Part shown: positions 8,142-17,300 of the stretch, in pieces | Layout of the letters: every line of letters begins with the position of its first letter | Position numbering within the stretch: the first letter of the stretch is position 1 | Assembly (NCBI GenBank): GCA_963708575.1 | Contig: CAVPTB010000003.1 | Coordinates: 1-64,000 of the forward strand | Length of the DNA: 64,000 bases | Direction of reading: 5' to 3' | Source: DASVWZ01 sp963708575 | GTDB lineage: Bacteria > Acidobacteriota > Terriglobia > Terriglobales > Acidobacteriaceae | Notes under the pieces: model-generated | Told to the model about the DNA's origin: nothing | Database searches by the model: none | The model's input: the letters and a program-made list of their open reading frames with translations, nothing else | Translations under genes and position numbers: made by a program

Positions 8142-9140
8142 TTAGGAATTACCGCTGCCCTCAAGGGCATCGGAGGCCGCTTCCTCTTCAGAATCGGGAC
8201 CGAAGCCGACGCCGATCGACTCTTCATCGCTGCGTCGCTGCTCGTGGATGAGTTGGTAATGCACTCTTCTGTCGGCCTCGGTCATCTCCCCCATTGGGAG
8301 TGCACGCGGATAGAGGCGCCGCTCCAATACCGGATTGAGCTCGGCGGCATAAATGCTGAGCTTGGCGAGGAGCAACATGAACGCGACTATCCCGATAACA
8401 GACCCGAAAGTCCCATAGGTGTTCGACGCGTTCTTCAGTTGGTGCGTCAGAAGTCCGGTCCCGACAGTGATCAACGCGGTGAAGGCAACGGAGCCCGCGA
8501 GGGAACCAGGCACCAGACTCCGAGGTCGAACAGACTTCGGTGTCAAGATCGCGAATGACGCCCAGTACAGGATGGCATTTACGACGAGTAACCCGACGAG
8601 GGCAGGGATCCGAACGGCATAGCTTTCACCTGCTCGCGTGACGTAGGTGGCGACCAGGGCGTTGATCAGGAACGCACCACCGATCGTGGCAAGTCCGGCC
8701 AGGCTTCGGCCAAGACGCGGAAGAAAGCCTGTCCGCGCGAACTGCGGCACGGCCCACACGGTGGCCATCGCCTGCTGCGCGGTCTGAGTAACTCCCTGCG
8801 CTCCGTAGATCAGACCTGCGAGGCCGATGACGAGTCCGAGGGTGCTGCCGTGCAAGTGGGAGCTGTTGGCCGGATTGAAGCTGTCGCCAACGACTGGGAA
8901 CTTGTGCAGCGTGGATACGACGTCACCGCCCAGCGATTTCTCGCCGACAAACCCCAGAATTGTCACCACAGCCAGCAGCAGCGGGAAGATCGCCGTGAAG
9001 CCGTACCAAGCCAGGCTCACCACCAGGAGATTGGCGTTGTCGTCGCTGAACTTCTTGATCACGCCATAGGTCACGCCCGGAACGCGATGGCGACCTTGCC
9101 AGTGGTCACAGGCGCGCACCAGTCGCCGAAGAAAGCCCAT
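8142..9140 (-). CDS. YihY/BrkB-family membrane protein
   Basis: 332 residues with six or so membrane helices. It opens with the family-typical YGVIKKFSDDNANLLVVSLAWYGF, followed by TAIFPLLLAVVTIL, and contains GLAGLIYGAQGVTQTAQQAM and GSVIGIVAFMLLLAKLSIYA. These are inner-membrane proteins of unresolved function, once mis-called ribonuclease BN. The acidic C-terminal tail (ESIGVGFGPDSEEEAASDAL) is cytoplasmic-looking. The ATG at 9140 has a GAGG site. It is divergent from the TerD gene, with 200 bases between them holding nothing else recognisable. Confidence 0.88.
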   Translation of the reverse strand: MGFLRRLVRACDHWQGRHRVPGVTYGVIKKFSDDNANLLVVSLAWYGFTAIFPLLLAVVTILGFVGEKSLGGDVVSTLHKFPVVGDSFNPANSSHLHGSTLGLVIGLAGLIYGAQGVTQTAQQAMATVWAVPQFARTGFLPRLGRSLAGLATIGGAFLINALVATYVTRAGESYAVRIPALVGLLVVNAILYWASFAILTPKSVRPRSLVPGSLAGSVAFTALITVGTGLLTHQLKNASNTYGTFGSVIGIVAFMLLLAKLSIYAAELNPVLERRLYPRALPMGEMTEADRRVHYQLIHEQRRSDEESIGVGFGPDSEEEAASDALEGSGNS

Positions 9141-9340
9141 CTCGGACCTCTTCCCTCAAGTTGGTAGCCCATTCGGAAGTCGCCCGAAGACGCCCGCCCC
9201 AAAGCCTGATGATGTGAGCTGCAAGTGAGCCGGCTGACGCTTTCCTGTGGATGCTGCTCCCAGGCGATCGACGCCCCATCAGCGAACTAGCCTCAGATCG
9301 AGGGCCTTCGGGTCGCGTCAGCAGGTGGTCGGAGACAGAC

Positions 9341-9916
9341 ATGAGCGTCACACTGAGCAAGGGCGGAAACGTTTCGTTGTCCAAGGAGGCACCGGGTCTG
9401 ACCGCGGTGACCATAGGACTTGGCTGGGATGTCCGGACGACCTCCGGAGCGGACTACGACCTGGACGCAAGCGCGCTGCTGGTCGGAGCGAACGGCAAGG
9501 TCCTCTCGGACGAGAACTTCGTTTTCTTCAACAACCTTCACAGTCCGGACGGCTCCGTCGAGCATCTCGGAGACAATTTGACGGGCGGCGGGGACGGCGA
9601 CGACGAGCAGATCAACGTCAACCTCGCTGCCGTCCCGGCCACCGTCGACAAGATCGTCTTCCCGGTGTCGATCTACGAGGCGGAGACCCGCAATCAAAGC
9701 TTCGGCCAGGTGCGCAACGCGTTCATTCGAGTCGTGAATCAGCAGGGTGGTATGGAGTTGGCCCGCTACGACCTGACCGAAGACGCCTCGACCGAGACCG
9801 CCATGCTTTTCGGCGAGCTCTACCGAAGCGGCAGCGACTGGAAATTCCGTGCCATCGGTCAGGGCTACGCGAGTGGCCTCAAGGGGATCGCCCTCGACTT
9901 CGGGGTGCATGTCTAG
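9341..9916 (+). CDS. TerD-family (tellurite-resistance/stress) protein
   Basis: 191 residues beginning MSVTLSKGGNVSLSKEAPGL, the canonical TerD start, so the 30-codon upstream extension is rejected. GLGWDVRTTSGADYDLDASA and NNLHSPDGSVEHLGDNLTGG, with GDGDDEQI, carry the acidic calcium-binding positions of the TerD fold. The C-terminal YRSGSDWKFRAIGQGYASGL is also typical. TerD proteins are cytosolic, calcium-binding and linked to general stress and phage responses. No other ter genes are nearby, so its role here is open. Confidence 0.93.
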   Translation: MSVTLSKGGNVSLSKEAPGLTAVTIGLGWDVRTTSGADYDLDASALLVGANGKVLSDENFVFFNNLHSPDGSVEHLGDNLTGGGDGDDEQINVNLAAVPATVDKIVFPVSIYEAETRNQSFGQVRNAFIRVVNQQGGMELARYDLTEDASTETAMLFGELYRSGSDWKFRAIGQGYASGLKGIALDFGVHV

Positions 9917-9946
9917 ACCTCGTTGACGATGCGTGAAGATGGCGGC

Positions 9947-10750
9947 ATGACTGACGAGACCTCCAACGATGACGACTTCCGGGGGGTCGTGGTCGAGTAC
10001 GGGCCGCACCCGCAACAGACAGCCGAAGTGACGTTTCCGGACGCCAGTTCGGCTGCGCCGCTTCTGTTGCTCTTCCACGGCGGATTCTGGCGTGAACGCT
10101 GGGATCGGGACCACCTGCGCGGTCCGGCGAATGTGCTGGCCGGCCTGGGCTACATCGTCGCCAACATCGAGTATCGCCGCGTGGGTGGTGACGGCGGCTG
10201 GCCCAACACGCTGCTTGATGCTGCTGCCGCCACGGACACGCTGCCCGGGCTCATCAACGATGTCCGGCCCGGCAGCGTCGACCTTGATTCAGTCGTGACC
10301 GTCGGGCATTCGGCCGGAGGGCACCTTGCGGTCTGGACCGCCGTTCGCTCGCTGATTCCCGAGGGCTCACCGGGCTGGGTGTCTGCGCCGCCGCGGCTTG
10401 CCGGCGCCATCGCTCTTGCCGGAGCGGTCGATCTCACGGAGGCGGACCGGCTGGGTGAAGGAAATGGCGCCGTCGGCGAGTTCCTCCTCGGAAGCCCGAC
10501 CGAGGTGCCCGAGCGCTATGCCGCCGCAGATCCCGCGCTGATCGGCAAGGCGCCGGTGCCGGTCGTCCTGATCCACGGCGAGAAAGACGACGTTTTGCAT
10601 GTTGAAATGTCGCGTGAGTACGCGTCACGGTTCGACGCGGAAATGGTGGAGATCCCCGGTGGCAGCCACATGGATGTCATCGATCCCACCTCTACCTCAT
10701 GGCCCGAGCTCTTGAACGCCCTGAAGGGGATTCTGGGAGGCGGTCGCTGA
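9947..10750 (+). CDS. Alpha/beta hydrolase (kynurenine-formamidase-like esterase)
   Basis: About 267 residues. The oxyanion motif HGGFWRERWDRDHLRG and the nucleophile elbow VGHSAGGHLAVW (Ser) place it with the BD-FAE/kynurenine formamidase-like esterases. The acid and His fit VLIHGEKDDVLH and PGGSHMDVID. ATG 9947 (MTDETSNDDD) is chosen over 9923 because a GGCGG sequence precedes it, although that is weak. It is cytosolic by the absence of a signal peptide. It starts 30 bases after TerD on the same strand, so they may be co-transcribed. Substrate unknown. Confidence 0.8.
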   Translation: MTDETSNDDDFRGVVVEYGPHPQQTAEVTFPDASSAAPLLLLFHGGFWRERWDRDHLRGPANVLAGLGYIVANIEYRRVGGDGGWPNTLLDAAAATDTLPGLINDVRPGSVDLDSVVTVGHSAGGHLAVWTAVRSLIPEGSPGWVSAPPRLAGAIALAGAVDLTEADRLGEGNGAVGEFLLGSPTEVPERYAAADPALIGKAPVPVVLIHGEKDDVLHVEMSREYASRFDAEMVEIPGGSHMDVIDPTSTSWPELLNALKGILGGGR

Positions 10751-10819
10751 CGCCGCGGACGACCTCTACGCCGGCCTGGTCGACCCCGGGCTGCAATTCG
10801 GCGAGACGTCGCACCCAAT

Positions 10820-10891
10820 AGTTCGCGCGAAAGCTAGCGATTAGCAATGCTGATGAATTCGATTAGCGATTTTAGTTTATACGCGCGAACT
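10820..10891. promoter_or_regulatory. Ten-base inverted repeat spaced by AT-rich DNA
   Basis: AGTTCGCGCG (10820-10829) is perfectly complementary to CGCGCGAACT (10882-10891), with 52 AT-richer bases between that also repeat GATTAGC. It ends 19 bases before the ATG at 10911. It could be a paired regulator-binding site. Confidence 0.4.
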
Positions 10892-10910
10892 CTGTGTCGA
10901 TACGCTCGTC

Positions 10911-11537
10911 ATGACTCACCCCGGGGGACCTCAGCAGCCGTATGGACCGCCGCCAGGCCAGGCTCCGTACGGGCCGCCGCCGGGCCAAACTCCTTATGGA
11001 CCACCACCAAGCAAGAAACGTAAGGTCCCGGTTTGGCTTTGGGTGATTGGCGGCATTGTCGTGATCGCGATAATCGGGAGCGCGATCGGCGCGGCGGCCA
11101 GCAAGAAAAAGACTGGCACCACCGCCTCCGCGCCTAGGTCGGCAGCGACCGACTCTCCAGCCCAGGCTCCCACCGGTGCACCCTCAGCCGTTCACGTGAC
11201 GAAGCCTCCGGCAGCAGTGGCCACGACTCCGCCATTCACCCCTAAAACGCTGTTGAGTATCAGCGGGAGTGGCACCCAGAGCACGCAGAAATTCACCACG
11301 GGTACTAACGATTGGGACCTGGCCTATTCCTACGACTGTTCAGGCTTCGTCGGCGGATCCGGCAATTTCATCGTCGATATCTATAACGGTGATGGCACCC
11401 CCAGTTTCGAGAATCAAGGCGCCAACGAGCTGGGGGCGGGAGCTCTGAAGGTGCAGCACTACCACTCAGGCGGCACCTTCTATCTACAGATCAGCTCCGA
11501 ATGCTCCTGGACCGTGAAGGCTCTCACCGCGCAATAG
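10911..11537 (+). CDS. Membrane-anchored protein with Pro/Gly/Tyr-rich N-terminus
   Basis: 208 residues in three parts: a cytoplasmic N-terminus with tandem PYGPPPGQ repeats (residues 8-34), one membrane helix (VWLWVIGGIVVIAIIGSAIG, about 42-63), and a Ser/Thr/Ala/Pro linker leading to an extracellular domain of about 90 residues (LLSISGSGTQSTQKFTTG, then NDWDLAYSYDCSGF). Two Cys (DCSGF, ECSWT) could form a disulfide. This layout is common in uncharacterised actinobacterial proteins; no function can be assigned. The start at 10911 follows an AT-rich region with a long inverted repeat. Confidence 0.75.
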   Translation: MTHPGGPQQPYGPPPGQAPYGPPPGQTPYGPPPSKKRKVPVWLWVIGGIVVIAIIGSAIGAAASKKKTGTTASAPRSAATDSPAQAPTGAPSAVHVTKPPAAVATTPPFTPKTLLSISGSGTQSTQKFTTGTNDWDLAYSYDCSGFVGGSGNFIVDIYNGDGTPSFENQGANELGAGALKVQHYHSGGTFYLQISSECSWTVKALTAQ

Positions 11538-11570
11538 CAACGTCGTCGTCAACGCCCCTCCCGAACGGCG

Positions 11571-11704
11571 CTAACGCGTCACGTGGTGATGCAGATAGAC
11601 GACTCTCAAGCTGAAGGTACGGGTCTTGACCAGCTCTAGATCCACAAGGCGCTCACCGCCGGGGAAAGTAAGGAATGCCGCCGCCAATCAGCACCGGGTA
11701 ACAA
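11571..11704 (-). pseudogene. C-terminal fragment of a RibD_C/dihydrofolate-reductase-family protein
   Basis: The reverse strand reads YPVLIGGGIPYFP, then after one frameshift in a run of four C (11661-11664 as G on the plus strand) GGERLVDLELVKTRTFSLR, and ends YLHHHVTR and stop. This is the end of the RibD C-terminal-domain reductases (DUF-type DHFR proteins). The N-terminal two thirds are missing, because the kinase gene starts at 11724 on the other strand. Confidence 0.6.
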
Positions 11705-11723
11705 AGCGTATTTTCGCAAGGCC

Positions 11724-14336
11724 ATGGAACTTCAGCCGAGGGACACCATCGCCGGCTGGGTCATCACTGAACGGCTGAGCGCGGGCGCAATGGGCGTCGC
11801 CTATCTGGCGCAGCATCCGCGGCTCCCGCGCCTGGATGTCGTCAAGGTCATCAGTCCTTACCTTGCCTCTGACGACGACTACCGCGCCCGCTTCCTTCGC
11901 GAAGCCGATGTCGTGGCGCGGCTGGAGCATCCACACGTCGTCACGATCCACGATCGCGGCGACGACAACGGGCTGCTCTACATCGCGATGCAATACGTGC
12001 CCCAGGGGGATTTGCGACGTCTGCTGAACCAGGACGGACACCTTCCCCTGGCTACCGCGTTGACGATCGGGGAGCAGCTCGCCGGCGCACTCGATGCGGC
12101 TCACGAGCTCGGCATCGTGCACCGGGATGTGAAGCCAGAGAACGTCCTGATGATGCGGTCGAGTCTCGACGATCCCTTTGCGGTACTCGCCGATTTCGGC
12201 ATCGCGCATTCGCAATCCGCGACCGCTCTCACCGCTGCTGGCAGTGTGCTGGCAACGCCCGGCTACGCGGCCCCCGAGCAGGTCGACGGCAGCGAGCTGA
12301 CCGGAGCCTGCGACCAGTACGCGCTCGCCTGCCTGGTCTTCGAGATGCTCACCGGGCGCGTCCCCTTCCCCCGTGACACGGCTGCCGCGTCCCTCATCGC
12401 CCACGTCACCGAGCCGCCGCCCGAGCTGTCAGCAGTGGCCCCGCAGTATCCCGCCGCCCTTAGCCCGGTACTGCGCCGCGGCTTGGCGAAACGACCTGAG
12501 GACCGCTTCCCCACCTGCCGCTCGTTCATGGCTGCGGCGCTGGCCGCTGGCCAAGTCAGGACGTCGGCAGACCCGAACCAAACGGTGGTGACACCCCCCG
12601 CCGCGCAGGTGGATCAGCCAACCCGCGGCCGAGATCGGCCTAGTTCGCGACGGGTCCTAGCCGCAGCAGCGGCTCTGGTCGTGGCGGTCGCCGTCGGCGT
12701 GCCGCTCATCGTGACCAATTCAGGCGGGTCGAAGGCCGGTCAGGAGAGCGTCGTCCCCGCGACGGCTACCGCCATCATCCAGCCGTCCGCGAAGCGCGGC
12801 GGCACACTCCAGCTGGCATACCAGGCGCCGTGCAACCTCGATCCTGCGACTGTCTCGAGCAGTGAATGCGCGTCGCTGCAGGAGCTGGTCAACCGGCACC
12901 TGCTGACGTATGCCCCCCGGCCGGGCGAATCCGAGTTGATCCCGGACCTGGCGGAGGCCGTTCCCACCTCGGCAGATGAACGCACCTGGACCTACCACCT
13001 CAAGAACGGCCTTCGGTTCCAGGACGGGACTCCGATCACGACGGCGGATATCAAGTACGGCATCGAGCGGGATTTCGCGCCGGGCCTCAAAGGTGGAGTC
13101 GGCAGCTACGCCCTGACCCTGCTCGTTGGAGCAGCCGGCTACACCGGTCCGTACACCTCGAAGCAGGGGCTCGATTCGATCCAGACGCCGGACAGTCGAA
13201 CGATCACGTTCCACTTGCAGCGGCCGTTCTCGGACTGGAACAACGTCATGGCTACGGCGCTCTCGACACCGGTCCCTGCCGCCACGGGTCCGGGCCTCAC
13301 GTACGGACAGCATCTGGTCGCGACCGGGCCCTACAAGTTCGAATCAGCCCCCTCTTCCACCGAGACCGTTCTGGTCCGAAACCCTCAGTGGGATCAGAAG
13401 ACCGACCCCGCCAGAGCTGCGCTGCCAGACCGCATAGACATCAAGGTCTCGGCTGACATCACCGCGACGCAGGTATCGCTTCTGAACGAGAAGACGGACT
13501 ACGCGCCGCAGTCTCCGGTCACCGGATCGGTGCTCGCCCAGGCAGGCAACGACGCGTCGCTTCGCAAACGCCTGCAGTCCGTGACCGGCTACTCGACCTT
13601 CCTCCTTGCCCCCGTCACCACGGTGAAGCCGCTGGACAACCTGCACTGCCGGCTCGCCGTTGCCTGGGCCATCGATCGCGAGAGCTATCAGGTCCGTTCC
13701 ACAGGTCGTGACGGTGGTCCCAAGACCACTCGGATCCTGCCGCCCCCCTACGCCGAGGGAAAGGTGGCGAACCCCTTCCCGGATGCGGGCTCCGACGCGG
13801 CGCTGAAGAGCGCCCGGACCGAGCTCGCGAAGTGTGGCCATCCCAAGGGATTCACCACCAAGCTCGGGTACCTCGCCGGGAGCAGCAACGGAGCCCAAGC
13901 GCTGGCCGAAAGCCTCGCCAAGGTCGGGATCATCGTCACCCCCGCCGTCCTGCTCGACATCGGTGTACCCGCGAAAGTGACGAGCGGCGGGTATGGACTT
14001 CTGGTGACGAACTGGGGCCCTGACTGGGACTCTCCCTACTCCTTCCTCGATCCGCTCGTCGACAGCCGGGCAATCACCGCGACCGGCAACACCAATCTTG
14101 GCCTGGTGCGAAACCCGATTGTTGACACCGACATCGACGCTGCGCTGGAGGCTTCCAACCCGGCGGCGCGGGAAGCGAACTGGCAGGACCTGGAGTCCTA
14201 CTTGCTGACCCAGGCCTACCTGGTCCCGCTCACTGTCGGACGGGCAGAGATCCTTCGCAGCAGCCGGCTCACCAACGTCTATGTGAGTGAGTCGCTCACG
14301 CAATACAACGTGGCTTCGCTCGGGGTCGTGCCCTAG
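11724..14336 (+). CDS. Ser/Thr protein kinase fused to a family-5 extracellular solute-binding domain
   Basis: 870 residues. Residues 8-275 are a complete Hanks-type kinase: glycine loop SAGAMG (19-24), Lys41, catalytic HRDVKPENVL (Asp135), DFGIAH and an APEQ segment. A membrane helix follows (about 308-330, VLAAAAALVVAVAVGVPLIV). From about 357 to the end is an SBP_bac_5 (oligopeptide/nickel-binding) domain: RGGTLQLAY, LAEAVPTSADERTWTYHLK, NGLRFQDGTPITTADIKYGI. The topology implies that an outside ligand-binding domain controls an inside kinase. No ABC permease or ATPase gene is adjacent, so the binding domain probably acts as a sensor rather than for uptake (inference). The gene converges with 6 bases on the giant surface protein. 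Confidence 0.93.
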   Translation: MELQPRDTIAGWVITERLSAGAMGVAYLAQHPRLPRLDVVKVISPYLASDDDYRARFLREADVVARLEHPHVVTIHDRGDDNGLLYIAMQYVPQGDLRRLLNQDGHLPLATALTIGEQLAGALDAAHELGIVHRDVKPENVLMMRSSLDDPFAVLADFGIAHSQSATALTAAGSVLATPGYAAPEQVDGSELTGACDQYALACLVFEMLTGRVPFPRDTAAASLIAHVTEPPPELSAVAPQYPAALSPVLRRGLAKRPEDRFPTCRSFMAAALAAGQVRTSADPNQTVVTPPAAQVDQPTRGRDRPSSRRVLAAAAALVVAVAVGVPLIVTNSGGSKAGQESVVPATATAIIQPSAKRGGTLQLAYQAPCNLDPATVSSSECASLQELVNRHLLTYAPRPGESELIPDLAEAVPTSADERTWTYHLKNGLRFQDGTPITTADIKYGIERDFAPGLKGGVGSYALTLLVGAAGYTGPYTSKQGLDSIQTPDSRTITFHLQRPFSDWNNVMATALSTPVPAATGPGLTYGQHLVATGPYKFESAPSSTETVLVRNPQWDQKTDPARAALPDRIDIKVSADITATQVSLLNEKTDYAPQSPVTGSVLAQAGNDASLRKRLQSVTGYSTFLLAPVTTVKPLDNLHCRLAVAWAIDRESYQVRSTGRDGGPKTTRILPPPYAEGKVANPFPDAGSDAALKSARTELAKCGHPKGFTTKLGYLAGSSNGAQALAESLAKVGIIVTPAVLLDIGVPAKVTSGGYGLLVTNWGPDWDSPYSFLDPLVDSRAITATGNTNLGLVRNPIVDTDIDAALEASNPAAREANWQDLESYLLTQAYLVPLTVGRAEILRSSRLTNVYVSESLTQYNVASLGVVP

Positions 14337-14342
14337 CCGCAA

Positions 14343-17300
14343 TCAGTCGTCCTCCGCGATCCGAGCCTCCTCTTCCGGTGCCGGCTGGCGCGGCGGCACC
14401 AGACCCGGCTGCGCCGGATGCTGCTTGGGTAGCTCGGCTGCCGACTGCCGTTGCTGAGGCAACCCAAGGGGAGCGCGGAATGCCGGCTTCTTGTCGGTCG
14501 GGTTCTCGTCGGCAGGCGGGATCGCCTCGGCTTCCTCTTCGTCCTCGTGACGACGTCGCCAGACCAGGAGGTACCAGGCCAGGACAGCGATCGGAATCAG
14601 CAGGAGAAGAAGCCACCACCAGTCAGCGCCCGATTCGGCACCGGGATGGTGCGCTGCGGTGACGGGCGCGGCAACCGGAGTCAGGATCCGGATGCCAACG
14701 GCCATGGTGGCAGGATTGCCGTTCCAGGCGATTCCGGTAGCCAGGATGGTGTGGTCGCCGGCCTTGAGCCCAGCCGGTAGCCGGAACTCGGTCGCACCGC
14801 TACGGTCGACGGCGATCGGGAAGCCGGCGAGGAACATCGGCTTCGAATGGCCCCAGATGCTGGCCTTGGTGCCTGACTTGAAGCCTCGCAGGACAACGGC
14901 GAGGTGACCGCCTTCGTCGACGGTGAGGAATTCACCGGGCTTGAGGACGACCCTCTTACCGTTGACGATCGCGGAGATTTCCATCGTCAAGCCACCCGAG
15001 GTGAGGACGACTCCGCCCTGACCAAGGGTGAGCCGAGAGCTCGTCCGAACGCCGTTGACCATTACGCCACCGGCACCAGGAGTCAACTCCAGGGCCCCAC
15101 CGGAAGCGCCCGCGGTAGACCTCTGCTGGCCGGAGGCAGGACTCTTCGACTGAGCCGGGGATGGTGCGGCATTCGGTGCGAGCAGTGCCGATCCACCGAG
15201 GACGTTCACTCCTGAGCCGAAGACGCTGTCCTGCCCATCGGCCGCGCTGGACTTCGGGGTCGCGGTCGGCTCGGTGCTCGGCGTTGCGCTCGGTCCGGTG
15301 CTCGGCGTTGCGCTCGGAGTCGTGGTGGGCGTCGGCGTCGGTGTGGGCGTCGGAGTCGGAGTCGGTGTGGGCGTCGGTGTGGGCGTCGGCGTCGGCGTCG
15401 GAGTCGGTGTAGGCGTCGGCGTCGGCGTCGGCGTCGGCGGGACCGGCATCGGCAGGGCCTGTCCGGTGACCTCTGCAGATGCGTCGAGCGAGCCGGGGAC
15501 GCTGACCGTGACCGTGACGGTGGACGAAGCGCCGCCGTCGAGGCCGGTCACCGTGACGTGAGATCCGTCCTGCGTGAACGTGGCGCCGCCGGTGGCGACG
15601 AAGGCGTACGTGCCGGTCGGGTCGTAATTGCTGATGTCGAACGTGAAGCCGTCCGCCGTGCGGACCGGCACCGAGAGCGTCGGCACCGTCCCGGTCCCGA
15701 AAGACGTACCCGTGGTGTTCGCCGAAGTGGCTGCGTAGCCGTCCCGGTTAGCCGTTATGGTCACCGTCGACGAAGCACCGGCGTCGAGACCGGTCACGGT
15801 GATGTCGGCACCGGCGATCGACACCGTTCCTGCCGAAGCGACGACCGAGTAGCTCGAGTCGGGAGAGAAATTGGTGATGGTCAGGCTGAAGCCGCCATCC
15901 GCTGACACCGGGGTGGAGAGCGTCGGCGAGACCGCCGCCATCAGAGAGGTGCCCGAGTCCGTCGCCGAAGCGTCGGTGTAGCCGTCACGGGTGACCGTCA
16001 CGGTGATGTCGGAGCTCTGTCCGGCGTCCAGACCCGAGACGGTGATCTGGCCGTCGGTCGCGGTGACTGTCGCGCCGTTGGTCGCGCTAAACGTGTACAG
16101 CGCGCCGGGCACGAAGTTGGTGATCTGGAAGGTGAATCCGTCCAGCGTCTGCGTTGACGGAACGAAGGTCGGGGCGACTCCGGCCAGCAGCGCCGTGCCC
16201 GGCACGTCCACCGAGGTGGTGGTGGAGCCGTCGAGCGCTGCCGAGACGGTGACGGTGGACTCCGCCCCCGCGTCCAGACCGGTGACCGTCACCGTTCCGC
16301 CGTCACGTATGACGACCCCGCCGTTCGTGGCCGACAGGTCGTACGTCGTGCCGGCGTCGTAGTTGGTGATGTCGAAGGTGAACCCGTCAGCGGTACTGAC
16401 CGGCGCGGAGACCGTCGGCACGGTGCCGGCATTGAGGGCGTGCCCTGTTTGCGTCACTGATGCGTCGGTGTAGCCATCTCGCGAGACGGTGACGGTGACG
16501 TCAGCGGACGCTCCAGCTGCCAGGCCGGAGACCGTGACATTCGGGCCGTCAACGGCGACAGTGCCATCGGAGGAGACGGCTGAATACACCCCGTCAGGCA
16601 GATAGTTCGTGATGGTCAGGCTGTAGCCACCATCTGCAGCCACCGGCGCCGAGAGCGTCGGCACCGTTCCGGTCAGAAGGGCGCTGCCCTCCACCGCCGC
16701 GGATGCGATCGAGACATCGATGTCATTGGCTGTGACTGTCACCGTGGAGGCGTCACCGGCGGCGAGGCCGGAGATGACCACGTGTCCCCCGGTGGTCGTG
16801 ACGGTGGCGCCGTTAGTCGCGTCAAACGTGTAGACCAATCCGGCGGAGTAGTTCGAGATGTCGAAGCTGAAACCGTCGGCGGTACTGGTGACGTTGGTGA
16901 AGGTCGGAGTGATTCCCATCCCGAGCGCCGCCGAGCTCTTGGTGGCGGACTGGGTCGTGTAGCCATCCCTGGCCACCGTGACGGCGATGTCCGATTCCTG
17001 CCCAGCCGTCAGACCTGACACGGTCACCTGGGAGCCGTTCTGCACCACCGTGCCGTTGGTGGCGTCGAACGTGTAGTCGGCGCCGGGCAGGTAGTTGCTG
17101 ATCTGGAAGGTGAACCCGGCAGGCGTCCGGGTGGCGGCCGAGAAGGTCGGCGCGACACCGGTCAGCAGGGCCGAACCGGGCACGTCCACTGACGCCGTCG
17201 TAAACCCAACAACTGCAGCAGAAACCTTCACTGTCGAAGCCCCACCGGGAGCCAGCCCGGACACCGTCACGGCAGAACCGGTCCGGCTGACGACGCCGCC

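Noticed and set aside
15313..15440. Dense short tandem repeats, CRISPR-like at first sight
   Set aside because: There are no spacers; the repeats are hexamers that encode a Pro-Thr tract in frame inside the giant surface protein.
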